Notes: a model not told the origin generated them from the sequence alone. Positions 1-8,441 are shown, numbered from the stretch's first letter. The stretch is DNA of 64,000 nt from an uncultured Bellilinea sp. (GCA_938040735.1 CALHYE010000007.1:62001-126000), one strand, 5' to 3'. A program made the numbers and translations.

Positions 1-570
1 GGTTATGTTCTTGGCACAATCGCAGCCCTAATGAGTAAATCCGGCGTGTTGGGAGTTTGCGGGCCGGTCAATGCCGGCGATGCCAAACTCTTTGTAGATG
101 GTTTCGTAGCCGGAGCGAAAAACGCAAAGCCGGATATTCAGGTCAATGTCACTTTCACCGGTTCATTCTCGGATGTGTCATTGATGGCCTCCGCCGCCGA
201 AACTCATATCGCTGCCGGCGCAGATATGCTGACAGGTTCTTCGCAATCGGTGGTTGGGGCTATCGGGGTTGCCAAGGATAGAGGCGCCTACTGGTTCGGC
301 ACTCAGTGGGAGCAAACACCGGTTGGGCCGGAAACTGTGGTTGCCACTCAGGTCTTTGATTGGACAATTGTCATTCGTGATATGGTCAAATCCGCTCGGG
401 CGGGTGTGTTGGGCGGCAAAGCCTACACCCTGACCTTCAAAAACGGCGGGTTGAAACTGGTTTACAACGACAAAGTCCCTGTGCCGGATGACATCAAGGC
501 CAAAGCGCAGGAAACCATTAATGGCATCATGAACGGAACAATTGATCCGCTCAGCGGGCCAAAGCAATAG
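1..570 (+). CDS. BMP-family ABC transporter substrate-binding protein (5' truncated by window)
   Basis: The reading frame is open from the first base of the window, so only the C-terminal 189 residues are seen; the ATG at 31 is internal. The residues (GVCGPVNAGDAKLFVDGF, then a GADMLTGSSQ stretch and GTQWEQTPVGPETVVATQ) fit the PnrA/BMP lipoprotein fold, which binds purine nucleosides or related ligands outside the membrane. The family has a C-terminal lobe with a ligand-contacting acidic/glycine stretch followed by a final helix, and this piece ends in the same way (TINGIMNGTIDPLSGPKQ). It lies 62 bp before the matching ATPase gene on the same strand. The permease genes are not here and are probably upstream. 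The exact ligand cannot be told from this fragment, but the nearby xanthine dehydrogenase and adenosine deaminase favour purines. Confidence 0.85.
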   Translation, partial: GYVLGTIAALMSKSGVLGVCGPVNAGDAKLFVDGFVAGAKNAKPDIQVNVTFTGSFSDVSLMASAAETHIAAGADMLTGSSQSVVGAIGVAKDRGAYWFGTQWEQTPVGPETVVATQVFDWTIVIRDMVKSARAGVLGGKAYTLTFKNGGLKLVYNDKVPVPDDIKAKAQETINGIMNGTIDPLSGPKQ

Positions 571-584
571 AACCTGAATCAAGC

Positions 585-614
585 GGGGTGGCTTGATACC
601 CTTCAAGCCACCCC
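585..614 (+). terminator. Stable hairpin between binding-protein and ATPase genes (attenuator-like)
   Basis: A perfect 12-bp stem (GGGGTGGCTTGA at 585-596 with TCAAGCCACCCC at 603-614) closes a 6-nt loop 15 bp after the stop codon of the binding protein. No T-run follows, so it is probably a leaky terminator or an mRNA 3'-end stabiliser. Such hairpins often let the binding protein be made in excess over the ATPase. Confidence 0.6.
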
Positions 615-632
615 ATTAACCGGATGTGAACT

Positions 633-2183
633 ATGAGCGATTTGCTGCCGACCGGTCATAAGAAGATTGAAGAAATGCGCATGGAGGGAATCGTAAAGCG
701 TTTCCCGGGTGTATTGGCAAACGATCATGTAAATTTTGATGTTAAAGCGGGCGAAATCCATGCGTTGCTTGGAGAAAACGGCGCCGGTAAAAGTACGTTG
801 GTTCGCCAATTGTACGGTTTGTACCGGCCGGATGAGGGCAAAATTTTTATCAACGGCGAGGAAGTTGTTTTTCACTCCCCCAAAGATTCCATTGCGGCCG
901 GAGTCGGCATGATTCATCAACATTTCATGCTGGTACCAGATTTGACGGTTGTTGAAAATGTTGCGCTTGGATTACCCTCCTCCCGCGGCGTGATCTTAGA
1001 CCTTGACCGTGTCCGCAAACGGATTGAATTGCTTTGCCAGCAATATAATCTCAAAGTTGATCCATACGCCTATATCTGGCAGCTTTCGGTTGGCGAACAG
1101 CAAAGGGTGGAAATACTCAAAGCGCTTTATCGCGGCGCCGCCTTGCTCGTCCTGGACGAACCCACTGCAGTACTAACCCCACAGGAAGTAGACGACCTGT
1201 TTATCACCTTGCGCCGCATGGCTGATGAAGGCCATGCCCTCATTTTTATCTCACACAAATTACACGAGGTGCTTGCCATCAGTCAACGGGTCACCGTCTT
1301 ACGGGACGGGAGAGTGGTCGGAACACGCCCAACCGCTGGCGCTACAAAAACCGAACTTGCCCAGATGATGGTTGGACGACCGGTTATTCTTCAGTACGAA
1401 AAGTCACCCTTAAAAATGGGGGACATCTTGCTAAAAGTTGAAAATCTGGTTGTCCGCGGTGACCGGGGCACCGACGCGCTCAAAGGCGTCTCTTTAGAAG
1501 TCCACAGCGGAGAAATTTTAGGCCTTGCAGGCGTTTCGGGCAACGGTCAACGAGAACTGGCAGAAGCGTTAGCGGGTTTGCGGCCGGTCAAATCCGGGCG
1601 GATTATTCTCAACGGGGTGGACGTTACTCATGCGTCACCGTCTGTTCGGATTGCCACCGGTCAATCCTACATACCGGAAGAACGAATGAAGGATGGGGCA
1701 ATCAAAGATTTCAGCGTTGCCGACAATTTTATCCTCGAAGATCACGCCAAACCCCCGTTTTCTTCGCGCACATTTCTCAATTTTCGCAGCATCCGGCAGG
1801 TATCCGAACGGCTCGTTCAGGAATTTAATGTAAAAACGCCTACCATAGATACCCCCATCAAAAATCTTTCTGGAGGAAACATCCAGAAAATGATTCTTGC
1901 CCGCGAACTTTCTCGAAAACCCAAAGTGCTCATCGCCTCCCAACCAACCCGCGGGGTGGATATTGGCGCTTCGGAGTATATCCATCAGCGGTTGCTTGAA
2001 CAGCGTCAGGCCGGCACAGCCACTTTGCTCATATCGGAGGATTTAGACGAGATTCGCGCCCTTTCAGATCGAATTGCCGTGATTTACGAAGGCGAAATTG
2101 TTGGAATTGTGGATGGCAAGACCGCCACAACCGAAGAATTGGGTTTGATGATGGCTGGAATTCGCGAAAAACCAAAAGCCTAA
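633..2183 (+). CDS. ABC transporter ATP-binding protein, double NBD (nucleoside/sugar type)
   Basis: This 516-residue protein carries two fused nucleotide-binding domains, the arrangement of RbsA/MglA and of BMP-linked nucleoside importers. In the first domain Walker A is GENGAGKST (47-55), followed by the signature LSVGEQQRVEILKAL and the Walker B stretch LLVLDEPTAVLTPQE. The second domain has a degenerate Walker A (GVSGNGQRE), the signature LSGGNIQKMILAREL (about 411-425) and a Walker-B-like IASQPTRGVDIGA in which the usual Leu-Asp-Glu-Pro is replaced. Thus one of the two ATP sites is probably non-catalytic, as is usual in this family. It would energise uptake of the ligand bound by the upstream BMP protein. 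In-frame ATGs at 675 and 681 are possible later starts; no strong ribosome-binding site decides among them. Confidence 0.9.
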   Translation: MSDLLPTGHKKIEEMRMEGIVKRFPGVLANDHVNFDVKAGEIHALLGENGAGKSTLVRQLYGLYRPDEGKIFINGEEVVFHSPKDSIAAGVGMIHQHFMLVPDLTVVENVALGLPSSRGVILDLDRVRKRIELLCQQYNLKVDPYAYIWQLSVGEQQRVEILKALYRGAALLVLDEPTAVLTPQEVDDLFITLRRMADEGHALIFISHKLHEVLAISQRVTVLRDGRVVGTRPTAGATKTELAQMMVGRPVILQYEKSPLKMGDILLKVENLVVRGDRGTDALKGVSLEVHSGEILGLAGVSGNGQRELAEALAGLRPVKSGRIILNGVDVTHASPSVRIATGQSYIPEERMKDGAIKDFSVADNFILEDHAKPPFSSRTFLNFRSIRQVSERLVQEFNVKTPTIDTPIKNLSGGNIQKMILARELSRKPKVLIASQPTRGVDIGASEYIHQRLLEQRQAGTATLLISEDLDEIRALSDRIAVIYEGEIVGIVDGKTATTEELGLMMAGIREKPKA

Positions 2184-2268
2184 CGGGTTACTCGTTAGCT
2201 CTACAAATGGAATTCAGTCAAAAAAGAACTTTAAATTTGACGAAAAATATCGTAAAATAGAAATAAGA

Positions 2269-2360
2269 ATCGGTGGTCGGAATCCGGCTAAACCCCGGAC
2301 CGGCGTCGGACCTGTGTGAGTCCGTCGAAAAGTGCCGCCTTACCGAAGGAGTCCACCGAT
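2269..2360 (+). promoter_or_regulatory. Structured 5' leader RNA before xanthine dehydrogenase genes (riboswitch candidate)
   Basis: The sequence between the ABC gene and the molybdenum-hydroxylase genes can fold into a closed multi-branch structure. An 8-bp closing stem pairs ATCGGTGG (2269-2276) with CCACCGAT (2353-2360). Inside are TCCGG/CCGGA (2283-2287 with 2295-2299), CGGC/GCCG (2301-2304 with 2334-2337) enclosing CGGAC/GTCCG (2307-2311 with 2320-2324), and CCTT/AAGG with a 4-nt loop (2338-2349). The likely Shine-Dalgarno GGAG (2348-2351) lies in the last hairpin and next to the closing stem, so the fold would mask the ribosome site of the ATG at 2364. A possible promoter (TTTAAA 2230-2235, 17 bp, TAAAAT 2253-2258) would start transcription almost exactly at the closing stem. 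It does not match the purine, Moco, FMN or cobalamin aptamer cores that I know. Confidence 0.5.
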
Positions 2361-2363
2361 CCG

Positions 2364-3251
2364 ATGAACATCTGGCAAAAATATGTTATTCCCCGCACCG
2401 TTGAAGAAGCAATCCATTTTCTAACTTCTGCTCCCGGTTCTGCCCGGCCGATTGGCGGCGGGACCGATCTATTGCTTGAAATCCAACAGGGACATCATCA
2501 ACCGGTTCACACCCTTGTGGACGTAACCCGCATTCCAGACCTGTTACGTCTGGAAGTGGCAGGGGAACGCCTTTTCATTGGCGCTGCTGTACCCGTAAAG
2601 ATCATTACAGAATCTCCTCTGGTTCGTCATCATGCCACTGCAGTTGCCGAGGCTTGTGGCTTAATCGGCGGTCCGCAGGTTCGGAATACGGCCACCCTTG
2701 GCGGAAATGTAGCTCATGCCTTGCCGGCGGCGGATGGGATGATTTCACTCTTTGCATTCGATGCTCAGGTAGAAATTGCCGGCCCTGACGGACGGCGCTT
2801 GCAGTCTATTCAATCCTTATTCAAAGGGCCGGGCCAGTCAGCCCTGAATCTGAATTCCGAGATCATCGTGGGATTTTATCTGCCTTTACGCAAAGCCGGT
2901 CAGTCCTCCGCATTCAGCCGGGTGATGCGCCCTCAAGGGGTCGCCCTGCCCATTTTGAATATGGCGGTCTGGATGGAGCGCGACGAGCAGGCAATCCAGG
3001 ATATTCACATTGCCATCGGTCCTTCCGGTCCAGTGCCATTTCGAGCCACCCAAGTAGAACGGGAATTAATCGGGAAAGCCCCCGACGTAATTGCTCTCCA
3101 GAGAGCAAAAGAAGCCATTCACCACTCCATCCAGTTCCGCAGCAGCGCCATGCGCGCCAGCGCCGCTTATCGGCATCATCTAAGCGAAGTGCTGTTGGAA
3201 GAAGTTATCGGTAAAGCCTGGCAACGGGCATTTGAATTGGAGGCAGTATGA
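2364..3251 (+). CDS. Xanthine dehydrogenase family, FAD-binding subunit
   Basis: This 295-residue protein is the medium (FAD) subunit of a molybdenum hydroxylase, of the CoxM/XdhB family. The FAD-binding loops are visible: RPIGGGTDLLLEIQQG near residue 30 and a second motif, TLGGNVAHALPAADG, near residue 113, typical of the vanillyl-alcohol-oxidase-like FAD fold. It passes electrons from the iron-sulfur clusters to NAD or another acceptor. I start it at the ATG at 2364, because homologues begin close to the NIWQKY...RTVEEA segment and a GGAG lies 12 bp upstream. An in-frame GTG at 2316 falls inside the structured leader and is less likely. The stop overlaps the start of the next gene by 4 bp, which suggests translational coupling. 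Confidence 0.88.
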   Translation: MNIWQKYVIPRTVEEAIHFLTSAPGSARPIGGGTDLLLEIQQGHHQPVHTLVDVTRIPDLLRLEVAGERLFIGAAVPVKIITESPLVRHHATAVAEACGLIGGPQVRNTATLGGNVAHALPAADGMISLFAFDAQVEIAGPDGRRLQSIQSLFKGPGQSALNLNSEIIVGFYLPLRKAGQSSAFSRVMRPQGVALPILNMAVWMERDEQAIQDIHIAIGPSGPVPFRATQVERELIGKAPDVIALQRAKEAIHHSIQFRSSAMRASAAYRHHLSEVLLEEVIGKAWQRAFELEAV

Positions 3252-6070
3252 ACGACCAACGGATGATCAATCTAACAGTCAATGGAAAACCGTATCAATT
3301 GCCAGAAATCCCCGGTGAAATGCTGGCAGACTTATTGCGTTATCGTCTCAAATTGACCGGCACCAAAGTGGCCTGTGGAGAAGCGGAATGCGGCGCTTGC
3401 ACGGTGTTACTCAATGAGGAACCGGTTTTATCCTGCTCCTACCCGGCTGCAAAAGCCGATGGCGCGAACATCCTCACCATTGAAGGGCTGTCCGATATTC
3501 ACTCTACCCCCACAGCAGACGGGGGTTTGATTCCCCTTCACCCTTTGCAAGAATCCTTTATCGAGTACGGGGCGGTTCAATGCGGTTTTTGCATCCCTGG
3601 CCAGATCATGACATCTTATGCCTTGTTGAAACGCAAGCCCGACCCCAGCGAAGAGGAGATTAAGTACGCCCTCAAGGATACCCTGTGCCGTTGCGCTGGT
3701 TATCCAACGATTATCCATGCGATTCAAGCTGCCGCTAAAACACTCCAAACCGGCCAGCCAATCTCCGCCCCTGCAATCGAGCCTTCAGACCGCGCCGGCC
3801 GGGTGGTTGGAACGGTACAGCCACGCCCGGATGCGGTTGCAAAAGTTACCGGCAAGGCAATTTATACCGACGATATTCAATTTGAAAATATGCTGCACGC
3901 CCGTGTAAAACGCGCGGGGATCCCCTCCGGCATTCTCCGCAAACTAAATATTGAAAAAGCCCAAAAACTGCCCGGCGTAGCGGCGGTACTGACCGCTGAA
4001 GATATCCCTGGCGAACATTATCATGGTTTGGTCATACCCGACTGGCCGATTATGATCGGCATTGGCGAGCAAATTCGGACGGTAGGCGATGCGCTGGCCA
4101 TTGTGGCAGCCGAAACCCGCCAGATTGCCACGCAAGCCCTTGACTTAATCGAAGTGGAAATAGAACCTTTGCCCGTGATTGATCATCCCATCAAAGCCAT
4201 TCAGGAAAATGCCCCCCGCATTCACAAAAACGGCAATCTCCTCAAACATATCAAAGTCCGCAAAGGAAATGTTGAAGAAGGTTTTGCGCAGGCCGATGTG
4301 GTGTTGGAACACACCTATCACACCCCCATGCATGACCACGCCTTCATGGAACCCGAGTGCAGTATTGCCCGTCCAACGCCTGAGGGCCGCATGGAAATTT
4401 ATGTCGGTTCGCAAATCCCTTATTCCGACCGCAATCAAGTGGCGCGCGCTTTGGGAGTCCCCCAAGAACAAGTGCGGATCATCGGCCAACTGATTGGCGG
4501 CGGGTTTGGCGGCAAAGAGGATATTGCCGGGCAAATTCACGCAGCCTTGCTGGCAAAAGCGACCGGACGCCCGGTTAAATTGCTCTTCGATCGTCAGGAA
4601 AGCCTGATAGTCCATCCCAAACGTCATGCCACACAAATTCGTGTAAAGATTGGGGCAAAGAAGGACGGCACCTTAACCGCCGTTGAAACCGAATTGTTCG
4701 GCGATACCGGAGCCTACGCCTCCCTAGGCGAAAAAGTGATGACCCGCGCGACAACTCACTCCTCCGGCCCTTACGAAGTTCCGCATGTCAAAGCCGACTG
4801 TTACGCCACCTATACCAACAACCCTCCCGCGGGCGCATTTCGTGGGTTTGGGGTGATGCAGTCTGCTTTTGCGATTGAATCGATGATGGATACATTGGCT
4901 GAAACCCTTAACATAAACCCGGTCGAGCTGCGCAAGAAGAATGCCCTGCGGGTCGGCAGTGTCACCAACACCGGTCAACTCCTGCGGGAGAGCGTTGGGT
5001 TGATGGAATGTATCGAAAAAGTTGAAGCGGAGATGAACCGCCTGAGCGGCGGAGATCCTTTTACCCCCAAACCGGTAGCGGCAGCCCCGCATCTGGTTCG
5101 GGCATGGGGTTTTGCAGTGGCTTACAAAAATACCGGTTTAGGGGGCGGCGCGCCGGATAAAGCCGGCGCCGAAGTTGAGCTGCGCCGAGATGGCACTTTT
5201 CAGGTACGCTCTTCCTCCGCCGAGCTTGGCCAGGGACTGCCAACTGTCCTGCAATTGATTGCGGCTGAGGAACTCAACCAGACTCCCCGTCAGATTGATG
5301 TTTTGTTAATGGACACGGATCTGACCCCCGATGGCGGCCCAACCACCGCCTCCCGCCAGACTTTTGTGACCGGCAACGCTGTCCGCCACGCGGCCCGCGC
5401 CTTGCGGCAATTGTTGACCAGCGAACTGGCCGAACGCTACGATGTCCCGCCGCAGGAAATCCGCTTCATTGAAGGTTTAGCTCAGGTCAACGGGAAGCGG
5501 GTCAGCCTTTCGCATTTAGCCGAACAAATGATCGAATCCGGCAGAAAGCCGCTTGCTTCCTACACGTATTGGGCGCCCGCAACCCGTCCCTTGGGGGAGG
5601 GAGGGGATATGCACTTCGCCTTCTCGTTCGCCGCTCAAGCAGCCGAAGTAGAGGTCAATACTCAAACTGGCGAGGTAAAAGTATTAAGGATGATCATTGC
5701 AAATGATGTGGGTACCGCAATTAATCCACTTGGTCTGCGCGGTCAGATAGAAGGCGGCGCAATCATGGGTATCGGTCATGCCTTGACCGAAAATTTTCTT
5801 GTCGAACAAGGTAGAGTGATCACCGACCGGTTAGCCCGCTATCGAATGCCCTCCATCACTTTTACGCCGGAAATTATTCCCATCGTCGTTGAACACCCGG
5901 TGTCCGAAGGACCTTTTGGAGCAAAAGGTGTCGGTGAAATCGTGCTAATCCCAACCATCCCAGCGATTACAAATGCCATCTATCATGCTGTTGGGGTTCG
6001 TTTTGACCGCATTCCCGTTGATCAGGAAAAAATCCTGTTAGCGCTAAAGGAGAAAACCACAACTGCCTAA
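3248..6070 (+). CDS. Xanthine dehydrogenase family, fused 2Fe-2S and molybdopterin-binding subunit
   Basis: This 940-residue protein joins the small iron-sulfur subunit and the large molybdenum subunit in one chain. Residues 1-165 carry a ferredoxin-type cluster (Cys43, Cys48, Cys51, Cys63) and the helical second cluster (Cys112, Cys115, Cys147, Cys149). From about residue 185 the Mo-pterin domains follow, with GGGFGGKED, AFRGFGVMQ (a Mo-site arginine region shared with purine-oxidising enzymes) and the C-terminal GPFGAKGVGE in which Glu897 is the expected catalytic base. FAD is on the separate upstream subunit. The enzyme hydroxylates a heterocycle or aldehyde; hypoxanthine/xanthine fits the context of a BMP transporter and an adenosine deaminase, but other N-heterocycles cannot be excluded. 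Moco insertion genes are not in the window. Confidence 0.9.
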   Translation: MNDQRMINLTVNGKPYQLPEIPGEMLADLLRYRLKLTGTKVACGEAECGACTVLLNEEPVLSCSYPAAKADGANILTIEGLSDIHSTPTADGGLIPLHPLQESFIEYGAVQCGFCIPGQIMTSYALLKRKPDPSEEEIKYALKDTLCRCAGYPTIIHAIQAAAKTLQTGQPISAPAIEPSDRAGRVVGTVQPRPDAVAKVTGKAIYTDDIQFENMLHARVKRAGIPSGILRKLNIEKAQKLPGVAAVLTAEDIPGEHYHGLVIPDWPIMIGIGEQIRTVGDALAIVAAETRQIATQALDLIEVEIEPLPVIDHPIKAIQENAPRIHKNGNLLKHIKVRKGNVEEGFAQADVVLEHTYHTPMHDHAFMEPECSIARPTPEGRMEIYVGSQIPYSDRNQVARALGVPQEQVRIIGQLIGGGFGGKEDIAGQIHAALLAKATGRPVKLLFDRQESLIVHPKRHATQIRVKIGAKKDGTLTAVETELFGDTGAYASLGEKVMTRATTHSSGPYEVPHVKADCYATYTNNPPAGAFRGFGVMQSAFAIESMMDTLAETLNINPVELRKKNALRVGSVTNTGQLLRESVGLMECIEKVEAEMNRLSGGDPFTPKPVAAAPHLVRAWGFAVAYKNTGLGGGAPDKAGAEVELRRDGTFQVRSSSAELGQGLPTVLQLIAAEELNQTPRQIDVLLMDTDLTPDGGPTTASRQTFVTGNAVRHAARALRQLLTSELAERYDVPPQEIRFIEGLAQVNGKRVSLSHLAEQMIESGRKPLASYTYWAPATRPLGEGGDMHFAFSFAAQAAEVEVNTQTGEVKVLRMIIANDVGTAINPLGLRGQIEGGAIMGIGHALTENFLVEQGRVITDRLARYRMPSITFTPEIIPIVVEHPVSEGPFGAKGVGEIVLIPTIPAITNAIYHAVGVRFDRIPVDQEKILLALKEKTTTA

Positions 6071-6071
6071 A

Positions 6072-6092
6072 ATTATACAAAGATTATACAAA
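6072..6092 (+). promoter_or_regulatory. Two 11-bp direct repeats, candidate CarH/LitR-type operator
   Basis: ATTATACAAA occurs twice in tandem (6072-6081 and 6083-6092) with an 11-bp repeat length, which places both copies on the same face of the helix. Each copy fits nnTnTACAn, the half-site I recall for the B12-dependent photoreceptor repressor CarH of Thermus, which binds 11-bp direct repeats. The site lies upstream of a gene run that includes a lycopene cyclase and CrtX-like glycosyltransferase. A CarH/LitR gene is not in the window. Confidence 0.4.
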
Positions 6093-6105
6093 CAAACCCA
6101 AAAGG

Positions 6106-6134
6106 CTGACTTCAACCCTCTCAGTGGCTAAAAT
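6106..6134 (+). promoter_or_regulatory. Candidate sigma-70 promoter for the glycosyltransferase run
   Basis: CTGACT (6106-6111) and TAAAAT (6129-6134) are separated by 17 bp and match the -35 and -10 consensus at 4 and 5 of 6 positions. The repeat pair at 6072-6092 lies 13 bp upstream of the -35 box. Confidence 0.35.
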
Positions 6135-6163
6135 GAACAAAGAAATTCGTTCATTCAAGCCAC
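6124..6163 (+). promoter_or_regulatory. Two-step hairpin just before the ribosome-binding site
   Basis: GTGGCT (6124-6129) pairs with AGCCAC (6158-6163), and ATGAAC (6133-6138) pairs with GTTCAT (6149-6154), leaving a symmetric 3x3 internal loop. The stem ends right before GAGAGG (6165-6170), the likely ribosome-binding site for the ATG at 6177. It could affect translation, or it could be a protein operator, since it overlaps the proposed -10 box. Confidence 0.35.
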
Positions 6164-6176
6164 GAGAGGTTTTTTT

Positions 6177-8441
6177 ATGGAACTCAATCACTCAGCCAAA
6201 TATCAGCAAACTAATTCTGTCGCAGCGCCGTTATTCACGCCTTCCGACCACCCATTTCGTTTTCATCGCTCACAACTATATACTCTTGAAAAAAACCAAT
6301 CTCACAATGATTGGCTTTGCCTTCCGGTATCCGGTTCCAACCTGCTGCATCAGTGGTTAAAACTGGAAAAATTTTGGAGTTATAAAAAAGTTTCCGAATC
6401 CGAAATTGGATATACCGTTTCTATTGTTTCAAATGAGTATGAGCGTTCGGCGATCCTGCGCGGTTTGCTCCGCAATTCCTCTTTTACCTCAATCACCCCT
6501 CTACTGGACTGGATTGGTGACCGCACCCTGAATAATTGGATGATTATTGAGCTATTCAAGCAAAATCTATCAACTCTCAAGGGATCATCTTTTTTATTAA
6601 GTCGTTTAAGTTTCCTGCTGGGAAATCCCTCTCTTTCCGAAAAGCAAGCAACCGCTCTTTTATCGCTGGCAGCCCTGCACCCAGCGCTTGAATTACCCGA
6701 AACCCAGACGAACCTTCTTTTCCAGCGCTTCTTTGCTCAGCCAGGGGTTGCTTTTGCGCTTCTGGAATATCTTGTCTCGCACCAAAAAATCGAATTTCTA
6801 ATCCAATGGGTTGAAAAAACTTTGGAACAGTCTGACATGCCTTTCCCTCTCAATTTGGCGGTCTGGCTCTCCCTCAAACAAATCCAGCCCTCGCTCTTTG
6901 AGACGTTTTTTCACAATCTCAAACGTCTTAATTTGACAGAGGATCACCCCCTTGACAACCTTAAAGGTATTCTTGAGCGTATCTTAAGCCTTTCCACACC
7001 CCAGAACGACCTGTCTCAACACCGATATGGCTTGACCATTGCTCAATTCATGTTTCACGGCTCAATCAATCAACCGGGAGTTGGAGACAGCGGCGGTTTG
7101 TCTATTTTTCTCAATCAACTCGGAAATGCGCTTGCTGAAAACCAAAATATCCGTCAAATCATAACTTTTGTGACATCAACGACTGCGGTAGATCTGGTGA
7201 AACCCCTGAAAAACGGAAATCCGAATCACCTGCTGGTTACTCTCCCCATTCATGATCAACGGCAAATTGACAGAAACGATTACGTTGCTTACCCCCTTCA
7301 ACTGAGAACCTTACTTCGGCTGTTTCTCAATGAAATTGCCCCTTTACCCGATATTTTTCATCTGCGTTTCAATGATATTCATACCCTCACCGCGGCAGAA
7401 ATAGCCAGACAAATGAATATCAAAACAGCGCTGACATTGACCGCCGATCCGCATCGCGCCATTGAAAAGCATTTTGAAACCAAAACCAACCTTGACGCAG
7501 ATGACGATCAAACATTGACTGTTTCGCTCTTCCGCGTGCTGATTGCCGATCGCCTCCTCCACCAATCCGATGCAATCGTGCTTCTCCCATCTAAACAAGG
7601 GGTGGTCGATCTGCTTCCTTACTTTCCACAAATTCCACAGATCATCCAACAAAAAACTTTTGCGGTCATCCCAGAGGGGATTGAGATTGCCGCGACAGAT
7701 GACCTTCAAAATAGCCCTCTTGAGCCGATTTTGGCTCAAATCAAACGCTCAAAAGAAGACCCTTCCCACATTAACCGCCGTCTGATAATGAATGTCGGCC
7801 GGCTTAGTCCAATTAAACAACAAGATCTTCTGGTTGAAGTGTGGCTGCAAAGCGGCTTGTGGCAAACCACAGACCTCATCTTAATTGGCGGATCTCCTTC
7901 AAACCCTACTCCAACCGAACAGAAAATGCTTCGTTCTATTGAAAAACTGCTTCAGCAATTTCCAGCAGCAAAGCCTTATTTCTTTTTGTTGCCGGCGCTG
8001 CCAAACGGACAAATCCGAGCGCTGGAAACCTTCTTAAAAGATCACTATCCTTTCAGACAACCGCCGGTGTATGTCTGTTCCAGCTTGAAAGAAGAATTTG
8101 GAATTGCCATTCTCGAAGCCATGTCAGCCGGCTGGCTGGCGATCGGCCCTCAAGCGGGTGGTCTTTCCAGTTACATTCAAGATGGAGAAAATGGTTTCCT
8201 GGCAGACACCTCCGAAATCAAGCGGTTTGAACAAAAATTGTTGACTATCCTTTCCATTGAAGAGCAAGAGTTAGGTAAAATTTCCGCCAGAGGCCAAAAT
8301 ACCGTTCGAGAAAATTATGACATTCACCGGATTTCTGAGTTGCTGGTTGACCTCTATATAAAAACCGCCTCCGATTCCATCCAAAAACCGCTTCATGAAA
8401 ACTATCCTGATCATCAGCCCTCCATTTTACTCACACTTTAG
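6177..8441 (+). CDS. GT-B glycosyltransferase (GT4-like C-terminal domain) with large N-terminal region
   Basis: The 754-residue protein ends in a GT4-type nucleotide-sugar-binding domain: NVGRLSPIKQQD near residue 538, and KEEFGIAILEAMSAGW near 637-652, which contains the EX7E pair that contacts the sugar nucleotide, followed by GGLSSYIQDGENGFL. The first Rossmann half starts near residue 292 (HGSINQPGVGDSGGL), resembling the sucrose-synthase/sucrose-phosphate-synthase style of acceptor domain. The first 285 residues match nothing I recognise and look mostly helical. The start has GAGAGG seven bases before the ATG. The next gene starts inside its last 47 bp, so the two are co-translated. The acceptor is unknown; the run leads to a lycopene cyclase, so a carotenoid or lipid acceptor is possible. 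Confidence 0.75.
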   Translation: MELNHSAKYQQTNSVAAPLFTPSDHPFRFHRSQLYTLEKNQSHNDWLCLPVSGSNLLHQWLKLEKFWSYKKVSESEIGYTVSIVSNEYERSAILRGLLRNSSFTSITPLLDWIGDRTLNNWMIIELFKQNLSTLKGSSFLLSRLSFLLGNPSLSEKQATALLSLAALHPALELPETQTNLLFQRFFAQPGVAFALLEYLVSHQKIEFLIQWVEKTLEQSDMPFPLNLAVWLSLKQIQPSLFETFFHNLKRLNLTEDHPLDNLKGILERILSLSTPQNDLSQHRYGLTIAQFMFHGSINQPGVGDSGGLSIFLNQLGNALAENQNIRQIITFVTSTTAVDLVKPLKNGNPNHLLVTLPIHDQRQIDRNDYVAYPLQLRTLLRLFLNEIAPLPDIFHLRFNDIHTLTAAEIARQMNIKTALTLTADPHRAIEKHFETKTNLDADDDQTLTVSLFRVLIADRLLHQSDAIVLLPSKQGVVDLLPYFPQIPQIIQQKTFAVIPEGIEIAATDDLQNSPLEPILAQIKRSKEDPSHINRRLIMNVGRLSPIKQQDLLVEVWLQSGLWQTTDLILIGGSPSNPTPTEQKMLRSIEKLLQQFPAAKPYFFLLPALPNGQIRALETFLKDHYPFRQPPVYVCSSLKEEFGIAILEAMSAGWLAIGPQAGGLSSYIQDGENGFLADTSEIKRFEQKLLTILSIEEQELGKISARGQNTVRENYDIHRISELLVDLYIKTASDSIQKPLHENYPDHQPSILLTL

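Noticed and set aside
178-606. Long open frames antisense to the binding protein and to many other genes
   Set aside because: They follow codon bias of the real genes on the opposite strand, lack ribosome sites and match no family.
2269-2360. Leader as a Moco, FMN, purine or cobalamin riboswitch
   Set aside because: Some short pieces (ACCGGCG, AATCCGG) recall FMN or cobalamin RNAs, but the conserved core sequences are absent, so I left it unassigned.
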